Below are positions 11,570 through 24,479 of a stretch of 64,000 bases of DNA, in pieces (position 1 is the stretch's first letter; every line of letters starts with the position of its first letter). The position numbers and the translations under genes are program-made. Below the pieces are notes generated by a model. It had not been told where the DNA came from. It ran no database searches and saw nothing but the letters and a program-made list of their open reading frames with translations. The DNA comes from Chamaecyparis obtusa (taxonomy: Eukaryota > Streptophyta > Pinopsida > Cupressales > Cupressaceae). The DNA lies in assembly GCA_027943335.1 (NCBI GenBank), contig BSBK01001299.1, forward strand, positions 158,390 to 222,389, given 5' to 3'.

Positions 11570-12479
11570 TATAATCACCCAAAAATGGTCATCTAGACTA
11601 TTAGCCCCTTGCTAGCATTATTTGCTAAAATCATCAAATGCATATTCTTGATCAAATCCTAGTTCTATCATTTATTCAATTATTTTCTATGGGCTAACCA
11701 TCTTACCCTAAGTCTTTATTTAATTAAAAGGAATTTCCTCCTCTTTTATTAAATAAAAAGGCCCCCACTTTTTCTCTTATCCTAAGTTGCACAAATAAAG
11801 CATTATTCTTATTTTATAAAAAGAAGAAAAGTACTTTTTGTCTCATATGGACACACAAGTCAACTCTTATTTTCTCATTAGAGGATACTTGTGCACATGG
11901 ATTGTTCCTCTTTCAAGCTCCACCCTTGATTAAACCTTTTGCCTCTTAATCTCCATGGGCCATTCTTTCTCATTTCTTATAAAAGGAGACCTCCCTTCTC
12001 ATTTTAGGATCCATCTTTTGAATACTAACCTTATGCTACAGGATTGCTTGGAGACTTTGGAGCTTTTTGAAGACATTCTTTCATCCATCTTTCATTTCTT
12101 GCATCATAGCTTCATATTTATGTTTTCCTACATTAGCTTCATTTCTATGCTCTAGATTAGCTCACATAGATTAATTAGCTTGGATTGTAACACTTGCATC
12201 TTTCTTTTTATAGCTTATCTTGCATTCTCATTTCTAGCATAGTTGCATTTCATTCTCATCTTGATTCTTGAGGATATTGGCATTCTTTCTCTTATCTCCA
12301 TTGAATCTCCCATTGCATGGTTTACTAGCAAGGTCATAGGCTTAATAGCTCTAGCTGAGAGCACTCTTAATATCCTTGCACTTCATGCCTAGGGAGCTCT
12401 AGGTCATTTTTCAAGGTTTCCCATTCATGGATTCCCTTGGAAGTAAAGACATAGAGAAGTGCACATCTTAGTGTGTACA
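11570..12479 (+). repeat. E2 5' LTR
   Basis: The 910-bp copy begins TATAATCACCC, with the expected TG changed to TA, and ends TGTGTACA. It contains a TATA-like 'cttataaaaggag' at about 11979, which could start the element transcript 25-30 bp downstream. Confidence 0.95.
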
Positions 12480-12483
12480 TTTT

Positions 12484-12500
12484 TGGTGCCCACTGTGGGG
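12484..12500 (+). other. E2 primer-binding site
   Basis: TGGTGCCCACTGTGGGG lies 4 bp after the LTR end. This GTGCCCAC-GTGGGG form is usual for plant Tat-type elements; the tRNA was not identified from the sequence alone. Confidence 0.85.
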
Positions 12501-12599
12501 CAGAACAACTTCATTTTGTCCTTCTTTCTATGCATTTTCGCACTTTATTTTCATCATTTTTAGCTTGTTGTTTTCAGCTCTCTATTTTTTTACAGATTA

Positions 12600-12830
12600 T
12601 CACGTAATAGTTTGCCAGTATCATGCGATACTTCATTCTATAGCTGTGTGATATTTTTCTAGTAAAAATATCGCACAGCCTTGCAGGTTCTATCGCCCAG
12701 TCATACATTTTTCTGTCACTCGAACATAGTGAGAAGTGTCACCTTGGAAGGAAATATCACACCAATACACTGAAAAGTATCGTACAATTCTTCTAGTGAT
12801 TGAACTATCACCCAGGTCTTGCAGTGACTG
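12600..12830 (+). repeat. Motif cluster A: TATCGCAC-type words
   Basis: About ten copies of a short word cluster here at 15-35-bp spacing: the 16-bp palindrome AGTATCATGCGATACT (12617-12632), then 'gtgtgatatt', 'tatcgcacag', 'tatcgcccag', 'gtcactcg', 'gtcaccttgg', 'tatcacacca', 'tatcgtacaa', 'tatcacccag'. A plain consensus is TATCRCMCAG. The function is unknown; candidates are RNA packaging or protein-binding sites. Confidence 0.7.
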
Positions 12831-13174
12831 GTTTTGATCATTTCTTTGCAAAGTTTGGCTTGATCATTTTGGTTTTCTGATTTTCTATAGCTAGACAATG
12901 GTTTATTTGCAAATTTTACTTGCTTTTATTGTGCTAACTCTTTGTGGGCCTAACAAGTTGTGCTTGTAGGTACCTCCATTGCTTGAAAAATTTTCTTAAA
13001 AAGATCGCATGTCAAAGCTCCAAAGGCAAAAGGGTTACTAACTGTGTTTTGTAGGGCTTCCCAATCCCTAAAAACAAATAAGTGCTTGTTTATTACTTTC
13101 CTTTTAAGTGCGGCATATACTAGTTGTTTCATTTCTTAGGCACTTAAGATCTTGTTGTAGGAATCTTTTGGTGG

Positions 13175-13339
13175 TAGGAGAGTATGCTCTTCACCCTTGT
13201 GGTGAAACAGAAATCTTGACCTATCTTTGGATTTTGAAAGAAAGAGGGTAATTGAACTCTTTGTTTGGTGTGTTTGGGAGAGATCTTTGAGCTAGGAGAT
13301 TATGCTCTTCACCCTTGAGGTGAACCAGAAATCTTGACA
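13175..13339 (+). repeat. Direct duplication of a 46-bp block
   Basis: A block starting 'taggaga.tatgctcttc' and ending 'cagaaatcttgac' occurs at 13175-13220 and 13294-13339 with four or five differences, 119 bp apart. Confidence 0.85.
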
Positions 13340-14185
13340 CTCAAAAGTTAATCCACTCTTTCTTTAGCATTAGGATCCTTTAGCGGTCCTGCTCTTGAGC
13401 AATCAAGAGGAATGACCCAAGTGGGGACAAGCTTATTGCCAGCTATTTTGACCCACTATAAACTCAAGGCTATCAAGGACACAAAACCTTGGTAGATGTA
13501 GTACTTTTCTTCACTCAATGTGAGTACTTGTGGGATTGTGACCATCAGGAAAATGTTGAGCAAGAATGCTTAAGGTACTCTTGTGGCTGTGAGGTCCGTT
13601 ACTTGCAGCAAGGTAAGGAGTCCCTTCGGGGAGCAAGGGGGGTATTACAAATAGAAGCCCTTACTAAGAACCATAGGTAGAGGCCACCCTATGTTTCTAC
13701 TTAGCATCTTGGTGCAAGGATTGATCCTAGTGGACTAACCCAGATCACCTTAAGATTACTCACCATCTGTGTTCCTTTGGTTGTGTCATTGACACCTCCA
13801 CGACAAAGCCAGCATCTATTATGGGAAACCACTTTGTGTGAGGCAATGGGACATCAAGTGTGGGCCAAGTTGCTAAGTATTGAGCCTTCATCCTTCTAGG
13901 CTAGTAAGTGCTTGAAGTGTTCTCGTTGTGATCTACCCATGCAAATGTTCTCGAACATACAAACATCACAACAATGCTCATAGAATTTTTCATTTTGATA
14001 TCACAATTGCTTGTCTTGGCAAGGTTGCTTTTGCTCTTGCACAAGTGTTTGATGACATGCTCAATCACCTACTATTTGCAAACTTGCCTGAATATTGATG
14101 TCACTGTGCTTGAAATCAACAAATCACCCATCAGATTGCAAAATTGACAAAATTACCTTAAAAAATAGACTTTTCACACTCACTG

Positions 14186-14370
14186 GTCAAGAGTTGTACG
14201 ACACTAAAAACTAATTGCACACTATTTCAAGATTTATCGTACAATATTTTGCTGCTGATTTTTCATCACCCTGCTTGCCTGGATTCTATCGCACAGGCTA
14301 CCTAGAAAGTATCACCCAACCTGTGTCAAAAATATCACCTGGTCAAATTCTGTCACCCCAGTACTTTGCA
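14186..14370 (+). repeat. Motif cluster B: TATCGCAC-type words
   Basis: The same words as in cluster A recur just before gag: 'gtacgacact', 'tatcgtacaa', 'catcaccctg', 'tatcgcacagg', 'tatcacccaa', 'tatcacctgg', 'gtcaccccag', spaced about 20-35 bp, all in the same orientation as cluster A. Confidence 0.65.
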
Positions 14371-14762
14371 AACTATTGCTCAAAATCCTTTTTCTATCTC
14401 ACTGCTGCCGAATTTGAAATTTAGTTTGTTGAGTGTCTTTTCTTGTTCTTATTCAAACCTGGTCTATTATCTGCATGTTTAAGTCTGTTCTAGACTGAGA
14501 AAATGATTAAAAATATTGGATTTGAGCTTCTCAAATGCTACTTTTGATCACTTGTCACATTACGGTTACCTCTCTAGCTACTTGCTAATTGAGCTTCTTG
14601 CTCATATCTCGGCTTGAGTCAGTTGATTGTTGTAAGTTCTTGAGTACTTTTGACCAACCATCTTTATTGTTCTATCTTGACAAGTGATCTTCTTTGGCTT
14701 TGCTTATCTAAATATCTAAAAAACTTTGTCTCATTTTATTAGTCAACCAACATTCCTTTTTC

Positions 14763-16934
14763 ATGCCGGTTTCAACTCGGTCTCAATTCAAGCAAGGGAG
14801 TCACCCTCCATTTAACTATACACAATTACCCTCACCTACAAGATGCTCACAAGCATCAGTTAGAAATGACAGTTCTAGTCCTAACCAATCCGAGGATTCT
14901 AAAGTCACCCCGTGGTACAAAGGAGGTTTCCTTTTTTCTGCATTCAAGACCTCCAAAAGCATAGATAGTGTCTCACTCACTCTAACTGAACAAGAAAAGT
15001 TCCACCATTTGCAAGAACATTTTGAGCATAAGGACAACCAAGCGTTTTTAGACAAAATGGATGCTACTAGGCACATGGCTATGAAGGGAATGTCTCAAGA
15101 ACAACTTGAGATTAGTGGTTACAAATATAGACCCCCTCCTTTTGGTACTATTGGAAACTATGGCAACAACACGCCACCAAAATCTCCTCCAAAATGGACT
15201 TTTGTTGCTCCTTCTTCACCACCTAGACCTCCTCCCTCGTAGCACGAGGAAGAAGCCAACGATGACATTTCTAGTGAAGAACTTATGAGATTTGAGCGAG
15301 ATGAAGCCTCCCAATGTATGATGCTTAAACTTTTAGAATGAAATGGAGATTAATACTTTCAATACATGACATCTAGGGGATACATTCTCCCTCCTAGCTA
15401 TGATGTATGGTAGATCGTTCAAGAAAGAGTACCAACTAAATTAGAAATCCTTAGGGATGAATTGCAATGAACAAATCAATGTCTTGCTCAACTTGCAATA
15501 GAAAAATAACCTCCAAAGGTTTCTTTCATAGAATCTATTTGTGCTCTTCTTTTTGATAGAAGTCTATACATGGTCCCATTTCCTAGGGATATTGAGGTTC
15601 CCAAATATGATAAGTATGATGGAAACGGTGACCCCCATGACCATGTGCATCACTTTTATGCTCTTAGCATGGACTTCCTTCATGAAGACACATTTCTTCT
15701 GCGATTGTTCCCTAGAAGTCTAAGAGGACAAGCTCTAGAATGGTTTGTGAAGTTGACACCACCTCTTAAAACTTTTGATGAGTTGGCTAGGTGCTTCACC
15801 TAGCATTATTCATACAACATCCAACAGCCTATCACCATGATAGATCTCAGTGCTCTAAAGCAAAATCAAGGTGAGCCTTTTGCCACTTACTTACAACATT
15901 GGAGGTCATTGTATTCTCGATATCCTCGACAACTACCCGAAAGGGAAAAGATTGACATTTTCGTCAACACTTTTGTGCCAGAACTGTATTATGATCTAAG
16001 GAAAAAATTGTTCTCCTCTTTCAATGACATGGTTGAAAGTGCATATCGGATTGAGGATGTGGCCATAAGAAAGGGGGATATTGTTATTAATAAAGATACT
16101 AGGGGCAATGGCAAGGACAAAAGCAAACCTTGGAATAAAAACAAGTATGTTGTTAATGATGGTGTTGTGGATGTCCCAAAAGCCAAAGATCCTACTTTCA
16201 ACCTCTCTAATGCTATATACATAGTGAAACAACAAGAGGCTGCCAACACTCACAGTGCTCCTAAGCCTCAGCATGCAAACAAGCCAAAAAAGAAATACCA
16301 TTGATGGGTCTACACCAAGTTGGTTGAACCATACGATGTGATTCTTAAGACTTTAGTTGCCAACAAGTATCTTATGCTTCTTGACAATTCTCATCCCTAT
16401 GACCCACCAGTTAAACCTGATTGGTGGAGAGAAGATCATTTTTGTCATTATCACAGAAATAAGGGACACAAGACATACAATTTCTTTAAGCTTAAAGATG
16501 TCATTCAAGATCTTATTGATGGAGGCATGGTTCTCACAGATGGCTTAGTTAAAAATTCTAATCACAAAGCTTTCAAGACTCCTCTACTTGAGTATGAGAA
16601 AGCAGAATCCTCTCAAGAAAATAATAAGAATCATGATGCAAAGATCAACTATACATATACTCCTGATTCACTTGTGATCAACATGGTAGAGCCTGTTGAG
16701 AGTGTTCTTATGATGAGATCTCAAGATGATAATAATGCCAATAATGGTATGCCAAATTTGGTCTTGCAAACACTGAATGGTTTGTCTTCCCGAAGTGAGA
16801 CACTGAATGCTATTACTAGGGGGCAAGCCAAAATTGTCCTTAAAACCGTGCATGATCCCAAGAAAGCATCTTCTTACAAACAAGTGGTTCCTTCAATTTT
16901 GTCTAGCTATGACCTTGTGCACCAATTACAATAG
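14763..16934 (+). pseudogene. E2 gag region
   Basis: The ATG at 14763 opens a frame shared by gag, protease and RT down to about 21230, interrupted by stops. The N-terminal 160 residues end in a proline-rich stretch, then a TAG at 15241. The retrotransposon gag fold is recognisable at 15570-16100 ('YDGNGDPHDHVHHFYALSM', 'LRGQALEWFVKLTP', 'QHWRSLYSRYPRQLPER'). A C-H-H-x zinc-binding motif of the Tat type follows at about 16447, 'CHYHRNKGHKTYNFFKLKD', where the last cysteine is replaced by F. Gag would form the particle and bind element RNA. Stops (for example 15241, 15340s, 15412, 15469, 15508, 15801, 16302) make it inactive. Three aspects fit Tat gag: length, the H-rich knuckle and the following 'LKD.I..LI..G' helix. 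Confidence 0.88.
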
Positions 16935-18830
16935 ACACCTGCTCAGATATCCATTTTTGAGTTGCTTGAGCTATCCCCTTTGCACAAAGATATCATTGAG
17001 AAAGCTCTTCGTATAGAAAATGTTCCCAATGATATTGATCTAGATCGATTCCAGGCTATGGTCAACCACATCGCGTCTCCCCACTACCTATCCTTTTCTA
17101 TAGAAAATGACACATCTCTTAGTCACCCTCATAATCTGGCTTTACACATTGAAGTTCTAGTCTACCATACCCGAGTCCGTTGAGTCCTAATAGACAATGG
17201 TGTTGGGTTAAATATTGTTTCTTTCCATGTGGTGCAACAGTTGGGATTGTCTGAATTGGCCATAGATCCTAGTTGAAAGATTACCATAAAAGCATACGAT
17301 GAAGTGGAAAGATCTTCCAAAGGTCTTTTTGTGCTACTTGTCCGAGTGGGCCCTATCATGAAAGATGTTGTTTTCCAACTGTTGGACATCCCACTCGCAT
17401 ATAACATTCTTCTGGGTCAACCTTGGATCCATGAAATGAAAGCTGTCTCTTCCACCTATCATCAATGTGTCAAGTTTCCACACAATGGAGCTGAGATTGT
17501 GATTCCTGGGGACAATGCTATCTCTATCAATACTCTAACTACTGCTGAGACATTTGTTCCTCACACCAAACCTTCTCATGATCATAATGCATCCCTTATT
17601 GCTACTAAGAAAAAATTAAATATGATGAGTATTGGTATGGAGGAATATACATTGGACTATATTGCTACTATGCCTACTTCTCCTAAGTCCTATGGTAGAC
17701 CTTCAAACAAGACAAAGCTTTATGCTTCTGCCATGACAGTTTTTGGTATATTTGTTCAATCATTTGTACCCTTAGAGGCCGAAAAAGAAGAACAAGCTAT
17801 TAGGGAGTGGATTTATAGAGAAGAAGAAGAAAGTATGATAGTTGCTACTCCCATTTCTCCTAAACGCTATGGTAAAGGCTATAAATTTTTGTAGCAAATG
17901 GGCTATCAAGGTCACAGACCTTTAAATAACAATGGGCATGCTCTAGTTGAACCTTTGAGTCATACTGATGGCCAGCCTTCTAAAGATACCACAGGTCTAG
18001 GATATGGTGTTGATAATGACATCCCTGAATGTTCTAGAAATACTCTCGTGCTTAGTGACTCAGATACAGATGTCAAGGAATCACCACTATACACTATGGC
18101 CCAAATGGAAGATTGTCTTCCTTCTACTTCACTTCTTTGGGGAGGAGAATGCATGCCTACTAATGATACAACTGAAGCCTCCACATCCAGAAATTTTGTG
18201 CCTAATGAGTCATTGAGCTTTGATAGACATCGTAGAAATATTGCACGGTTGATGGAAAGAGGAGATCTCACACATAATGACATGAGTACCTCTACTTCTA
18301 GACATCCTAAGCCTTCTTGGTGCAAACATCCCAATAGAAGTTCCACCACTGATTCAAATGAGTATGAATGGGACACTCTCTCAAATGGATATTCCACAGT
18401 AGATATGGATGTTGATGTGATTCATACCTATAGTGACCAACCCAACGTAGTTGATGAGTCTCACGTAGGGTCTGACGAGTTCAATCCACATATTTCTTTA
18501 ATGGACCACGCTGGTCTATCCATGACAAATTTAGATCTCGATACTTTTGGAGCCTACCCTATAGGCTCAACTTCTCTCATCACCAGAGATGATACCCCCC
18601 GCATCAATAACTTTGAACCTATCATTTCACATTCCCTCATACACTCAGATCTCATAGATTGGTCTGCCCAAGATCAAAGATCTATATTGCCTTCCTTTCA
18701 AAATGACTATGAGATCACCTACTACCTCAATGCCATTGAACTTGTTACTTCTTCCACCAGCGAACTAAAAATAAACATGACTAAATCAGATATAAAGTAC
18801 CTCACTCATAAAATTAAAAGAAAAAAGTAA
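16935..18830 (+). pseudogene. E2 protease and G-patch linker region
   Basis: In the gag frame, an aspartic protease lies at about 17140-17420: 'VLIDNGVGLNI' holds the catalytic D-x-G triad (as D-N-G) and 'PLAYNILLGQPWIH' is the conserved flap-distal block. A TGA at about 17181 and a second stop near 17275 break it. After it, from 17868, comes G-K-G-Y-K-F-L, a TAG, then Q-M-G-Y-Q-G-H-R-P-L and a terminal V-E-P-L; this spacing of glycines and aromatic residues resembles a G-patch, an RNA-binding motif found beside proteases in some retroelements. The rest to 18830 is a long acidic, serine/threonine-rich linker of unknown role. The protease would cut the polyprotein inside the particle. Confidence 0.75.
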
Positions 18831-18845
18831 TGGTCAGATGGTGAA

Positions 18846-20900
18846 AACCACATTATGGCGGTATCCGAACCTCAAAATACTAAAAATAAAGACGTATCTA
18901 AGGGTGAAAACCTCACTGAGGTGCCCGAGGATGAGGTACTTGGTAGTCTACTGAGCTATTTTCAAGAAAGGTCTTCAGTTTTAATAGAACCTACACAGCC
19001 CATCAACTTAGGGATAGAAGAATCTCCTAAAATCATATATGTGGCTCAGTCCCTCTCAGCAAAAGAAAGAAAATAATTTTCTACATTCTTTCAAGAGAAA
19101 AAGATCAATTTTGCATGGACATACTCAGACATGCTAGGTTTAGACATTGAGCTTATTATGCATCATCTCTCTATTGCTCTAGAGGTAAAACTTGTCAAAC
19201 AAAAACTAAGAAAGATGCATCCCCATGTGGCATTACTAGTTAAGGCTAAACTTGAGAAGCTCCTAAAAGCCAATTTCATTAGAGCTATTGACTACGCTGA
19301 GTGGATTTCTAACATTGTCCCTGTTTCCAAACATGACAAGTCCATTCATGTATGCACTGATTTCCAAGACCTAAATAAAGCATGCCCTAAGGATGATTTT
19401 CCACTTCCAAACATCAACATGATAGTGGACATGACAGTGGGCTATGAAATGTATTCCCTTATGGATGGCTTCTCCAGATATAACCAGATTAAGATTTCCA
19501 CTGAAGACCAAGAGAAGACAGCCTTCACATGTGCATGGGGTACCTTTTTCTGGAATGTCATGCCGTTCGGGCTTAAAAATGCTAGTGCAACCTATCAAAG
19601 AGCCATGACTACCATCTTTCATGATATGATGCACAAAAACATGGAAGACTATGTTGATGACATGCTTGCCAAATCACAACAAAGAAGCACTCATTTGTCT
19701 GATTTGAGTCTGATATTAGACCACATGGAATGATTCCAACTCAAATTAAATCTTAAAAAATGTGCTTTTGGTGTCACTTCTAGGAAACTGCTAGGATACA
19801 TCATATCAGCAAAAGGAATAGAAGTAGACCCAAAAAAGGTGCAAGCCATCATGGTGATGCCACCTCCTTGTAACATCAAATAATTAAGGAGTCTTCAAGG
19901 CCATCTCCAATCTATCAGGCGGTTCATTTCTCAGCTAGCTGACAAAGCTCAACCATTCAATTAGAATTTGCATAAAGGAGCTACTTGTATATGGAATGAG
20001 GAGTGTCAAAAGAACCTGGACCAACTCAAGGGTTACCTAGCATGACCTCCTATTCTTATGCCACCTATCCAAGGGAAACCCTTGATATTATACATTTATG
20101 CTACAACAAATTCCTTAGGGGCTCTCCTTACACAACATGATGATAAGGGAAAAGAATGAGCTATCTATTATATCAATCGCACTCTGGTTGCTTATGAACT
20201 CAATTGCACCAGTATTGAAAAGGCTTGTTTAGCTTTGGTGTTTTCATCTCAAAAACTCAGACATTACATGCTTGCACATACTACATAGCTGGTTGCCAAA
20301 ATTGATCCTTTAAAATATCTCCTAAGTAAAGCTGCGCTTACCAGATGACTTGCCAAGTGGATGTTGATTCTTTCAAAATTTGACATTCAGTACATTGAGA
20401 GGAAAGCTATTAAAGGGAAAGCAATTATGGATCAATTGGCTGAGTTTCCCATGATTGATAATGCTCCTCTCCAAATAGATTTCCTAGATGCCTCAATCAT
20501 GAATATCACAGGGCGTACATGGAAATTTTTTTTTGATGGTTCTCATACACAGAATGGCACTGGTGATGGAATCCTATTTGTTACCCCTCATGGATATACC
20601 ATTCCTAAATCCTATAAACTTCTCTTTCCATGCACCAATAACATAGTTGAATATGAAGCCTTGCTGAATGGTGTTAAGCTTGCCCTTGAATGGAGGATTT
20701 CTGAGTTGCATATTTTTGGAGATTCTTAGCTTGTCATAAACCAAGTAAATGATGATTACCAAAAAAAGGATGACAAGATGATTCCCTACAAGAGGATGAT
20801 AGACTCACTCAGGAACTATTTCACCTCTGTTTCATTTCAAAAAATTCCTAGAGCTGAGAATAGGGTTGTTGATACCATGGCTACTTTGGCATCCATTCTG
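18846..20900 (+). pseudogene. E2 reverse transcriptase and two RNase H domains
   Basis: Still in the gag frame. RT runs from about 19130: 'FIRAIDYAEWISNIVPV', 'DFQDLNKACPKDDFPLP', 'MDGFSRYNQIKI', 'MPFGLKNASATYQRAM' and the catalytic 'YVDDMLAKS' near 19654 are all present. A first RNase H follows at about 20080-20330 ('ATTNSLGALLTQHD', 'AIYYINRTL') and a second, archaeal-type one at 20511-20750 ('FFDGSHTQNGTGDGILF', 'EYEALLNGVKLALE', 'FGDS'). The doubled RNase H is the hallmark of Tat elements. The enzymes would copy element RNA to DNA in the particle. Stops occur near 19074, 19732, 19881, 19963, 20041, 20157, 20286, 20346 and 20727, several of which look like former tryptophan, glutamine or arginine codons. 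Confidence 0.93.
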
Positions 20901-22269
20901 CAACTGGAAGAACATGAATCACGCTTTGAGTTCTTGGTGGAAGAACTGCGCTACCCTGCCTACAATTCCCTTGATGACCATGTCATTTACACTATGGTCG
21001 GTCATGACTCCTCCTACTATACCACCATCTTTTCCTATCTCCAAGATCAAGTTATCCCTGAAAATCTAACGTGCAATGAGAAGCGCCAACTCATCCATAA
21101 TGCCTCACACTTTACCCTTGTCTCTGGTGACTTGTATAGGAAGAGTCTAGATGGAACCCTCCTTAGGTGTCTAAAAATAGAGGAGTTAGAAAAGGCGCTA
21201 GCTGAAGTTCATGATGGCATTGTGGGTCACACTCTAACGGTCTTGTGCTTGCTCGAAAATTACTTAGGACTAGTTACTATTGGCCTACTATGCAAGATGA
21301 TGCTATTCAATATGCCAAGTCCTGCAAAAAGTGTCAACTACATGGGAATCTCATTCATGCTCCTGGACGTGAGCTAATTCCCTCTGTTACTTACTGGCCA
21401 TTTTAGCAATGGGCATTTGACTTGGTAGGCAAGATTTGTCCTAGTTCTTCGAGTGGGCATAAGTTCATCATTACAGCTACTAAATATTTCACCAAATGGG
21501 CTGAAGTTGTCCCACTATCTACAGCTACCGAAAAACATGTTGCCCTATTTATTTTGAATCACATCATTTGCCACTATGGTATTCCTTCTTCCATAGTCAT
21601 GGATAATGGAAGCCAGTTTAAAACAAAGACCTAAAGCACTTGTGCAAAAAGTTCAAAATCAAACAACATTGGTCTTCTATTTACTACCCTCAAGGGAATG
21701 GCCAAGCTGAGGCCTCAAACAAAACATTGCTGAAAATTCTCCACAGAACAATGTACAAATTAGGCAAGGATTGGCATCTGCAGATCAATCTTATGCTATG
21801 GGCTTACAGAACTTCTATCCGCACTCCTACAAGTGCAACACCTTTTTCCTTGGTCTATGGTTCTGAGGCTGTCTTACCTTTAGAAGTTGAAATACCTTCA
21901 CTAAGAGTCTCTCTCCATGGTTTGATTACTGATGAAGACCAGAGGGCCATGAGAGTGCATGAGCTCACTACCTTGGAAGAACACCAGAAGGCTACTTTTG
22001 ATCACATGCGCACCTATCTAAAGAGAATGTCTACTGCTTACAATAAGAAAGTTCATCCTAGAGAGTTCCAAGTGGGTGAACTAGTTCTTAGAGAGAATCC
22101 CAAAAATCAGCAGAATAGAGAGAAGAAAGGCAAGTTTGAGCCAAATTGGTTAGGGCCTTATATCATTATAGTAGCATTTGGGTCCGGAGCCTATCAGCTA
22201 TCTACACTTGAGGGAGAAGAGCTTACTGAGCCTATCGATGTTCTACATCTGAAGAAGTTATATGCCTAA
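20901..22269 (+). pseudogene. E2 integrase
   Basis: The zinc-binding part is split by a frameshift near 21235: 'EVHDGIVGH' in the polyprotein frame, then 'YYWPTMQDDAIQYAKSCKKC' in the next. The catalytic core has D in 'WAFDLVGKI' (about 21420), D in 'MDNGSQF' (about 21600) and E in 'GNGQAEASNKTL' (about 21700), after a second frameshift at about 21632. The C-terminal third is intact, with 'GELVLRENP' and 'GPYIIIVAFGSGAYQL' (the GPY/F module), ending 'PIDVLHLKKLYA' and TAA at 22267-22269. No chromodomain follows, as expected for Tat. Integrase would insert the element DNA with a 5-bp target duplication, as seen at both ends of E2. Confidence 0.92.
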
Positions 22270-22279
22270 GGTTCTTGAG

Positions 22280-22600
22280 CTCTTTGTACATTTTTTATTG
22301 ATCCTAAAAAAATTCCAAAAAAATCATATATGATGCTGAAAAAATCCTAAAAAGCATAAAAAGTATTGAAAAAATGAGCATCCTAGTGAAAACCTAGCAA
22401 TAGGCGCTTTGATGTCTCACCAAAAAAATCAAAAAATGCAAAAAATTCAAAAAAATAGAAAAAGTGCCTTGGTGAAAACTTGGAAATAGGTGCCTTGGTA
22501 GCAAAAATACAAAAAAAATGAAAAAAGTCCTAAAAAAATCTATCAAGTGGTGAAAACCTAGAAATAGGCGCTGCTTGAGACCCTTGCACCTATGTCTATC
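22280..22600 (+). repeat. Imperfect tandem repeat after the polyprotein
   Basis: Three or four units alternate an A-rich stretch ('aaaaaatccta', 'aaaaaaattc') with 'ggtgaaaacctagaaatagg' and 'gcgcctt/gcgctt', the unit being roughly 80-100 bp. Similar 'gaaaacc...ggcgcc' repeats follow integrase in other plant Tat elements as I recall; the role is unknown. Confidence 0.65.
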
Positions 22601-24272
<1,672 letters not shown>

Positions 24273-24479
24273 ATGTCATGATACAATGTGGGATACAAAA
24301 ACCTGGATAAAGTCCCAGGATATATCTCTATACATCTATCTAACCTAATCCTAGGACTCGCTAGCACCATCATGAGGAGTTGGTGGTGGAAGAGGTGGTG
24401 CTACTACTATATCTGGTACCATGTCAGATGTCCTAGCTATCAAAGAGTAGGGTGGTGCTCACTAACCCTCTAGTATAGC

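Larger units (their letters stand above)
12501..14762 (+). other. E2 untranslated leader
   Basis: No long frame with recognisable similarity is present between the primer-binding site and gag. The region holds two clusters of TATCRCMC words (12600-12830, 14186-14370) and a duplicated 46-bp block (13175-13339), listed separately. Long leaders are common in Tat elements. Confidence 0.7.

Noticed and set aside
17960..18397. 145-codon minus-strand frame
   Set aside because: Shadow of the acidic linker of the E2 polyprotein; no motif.
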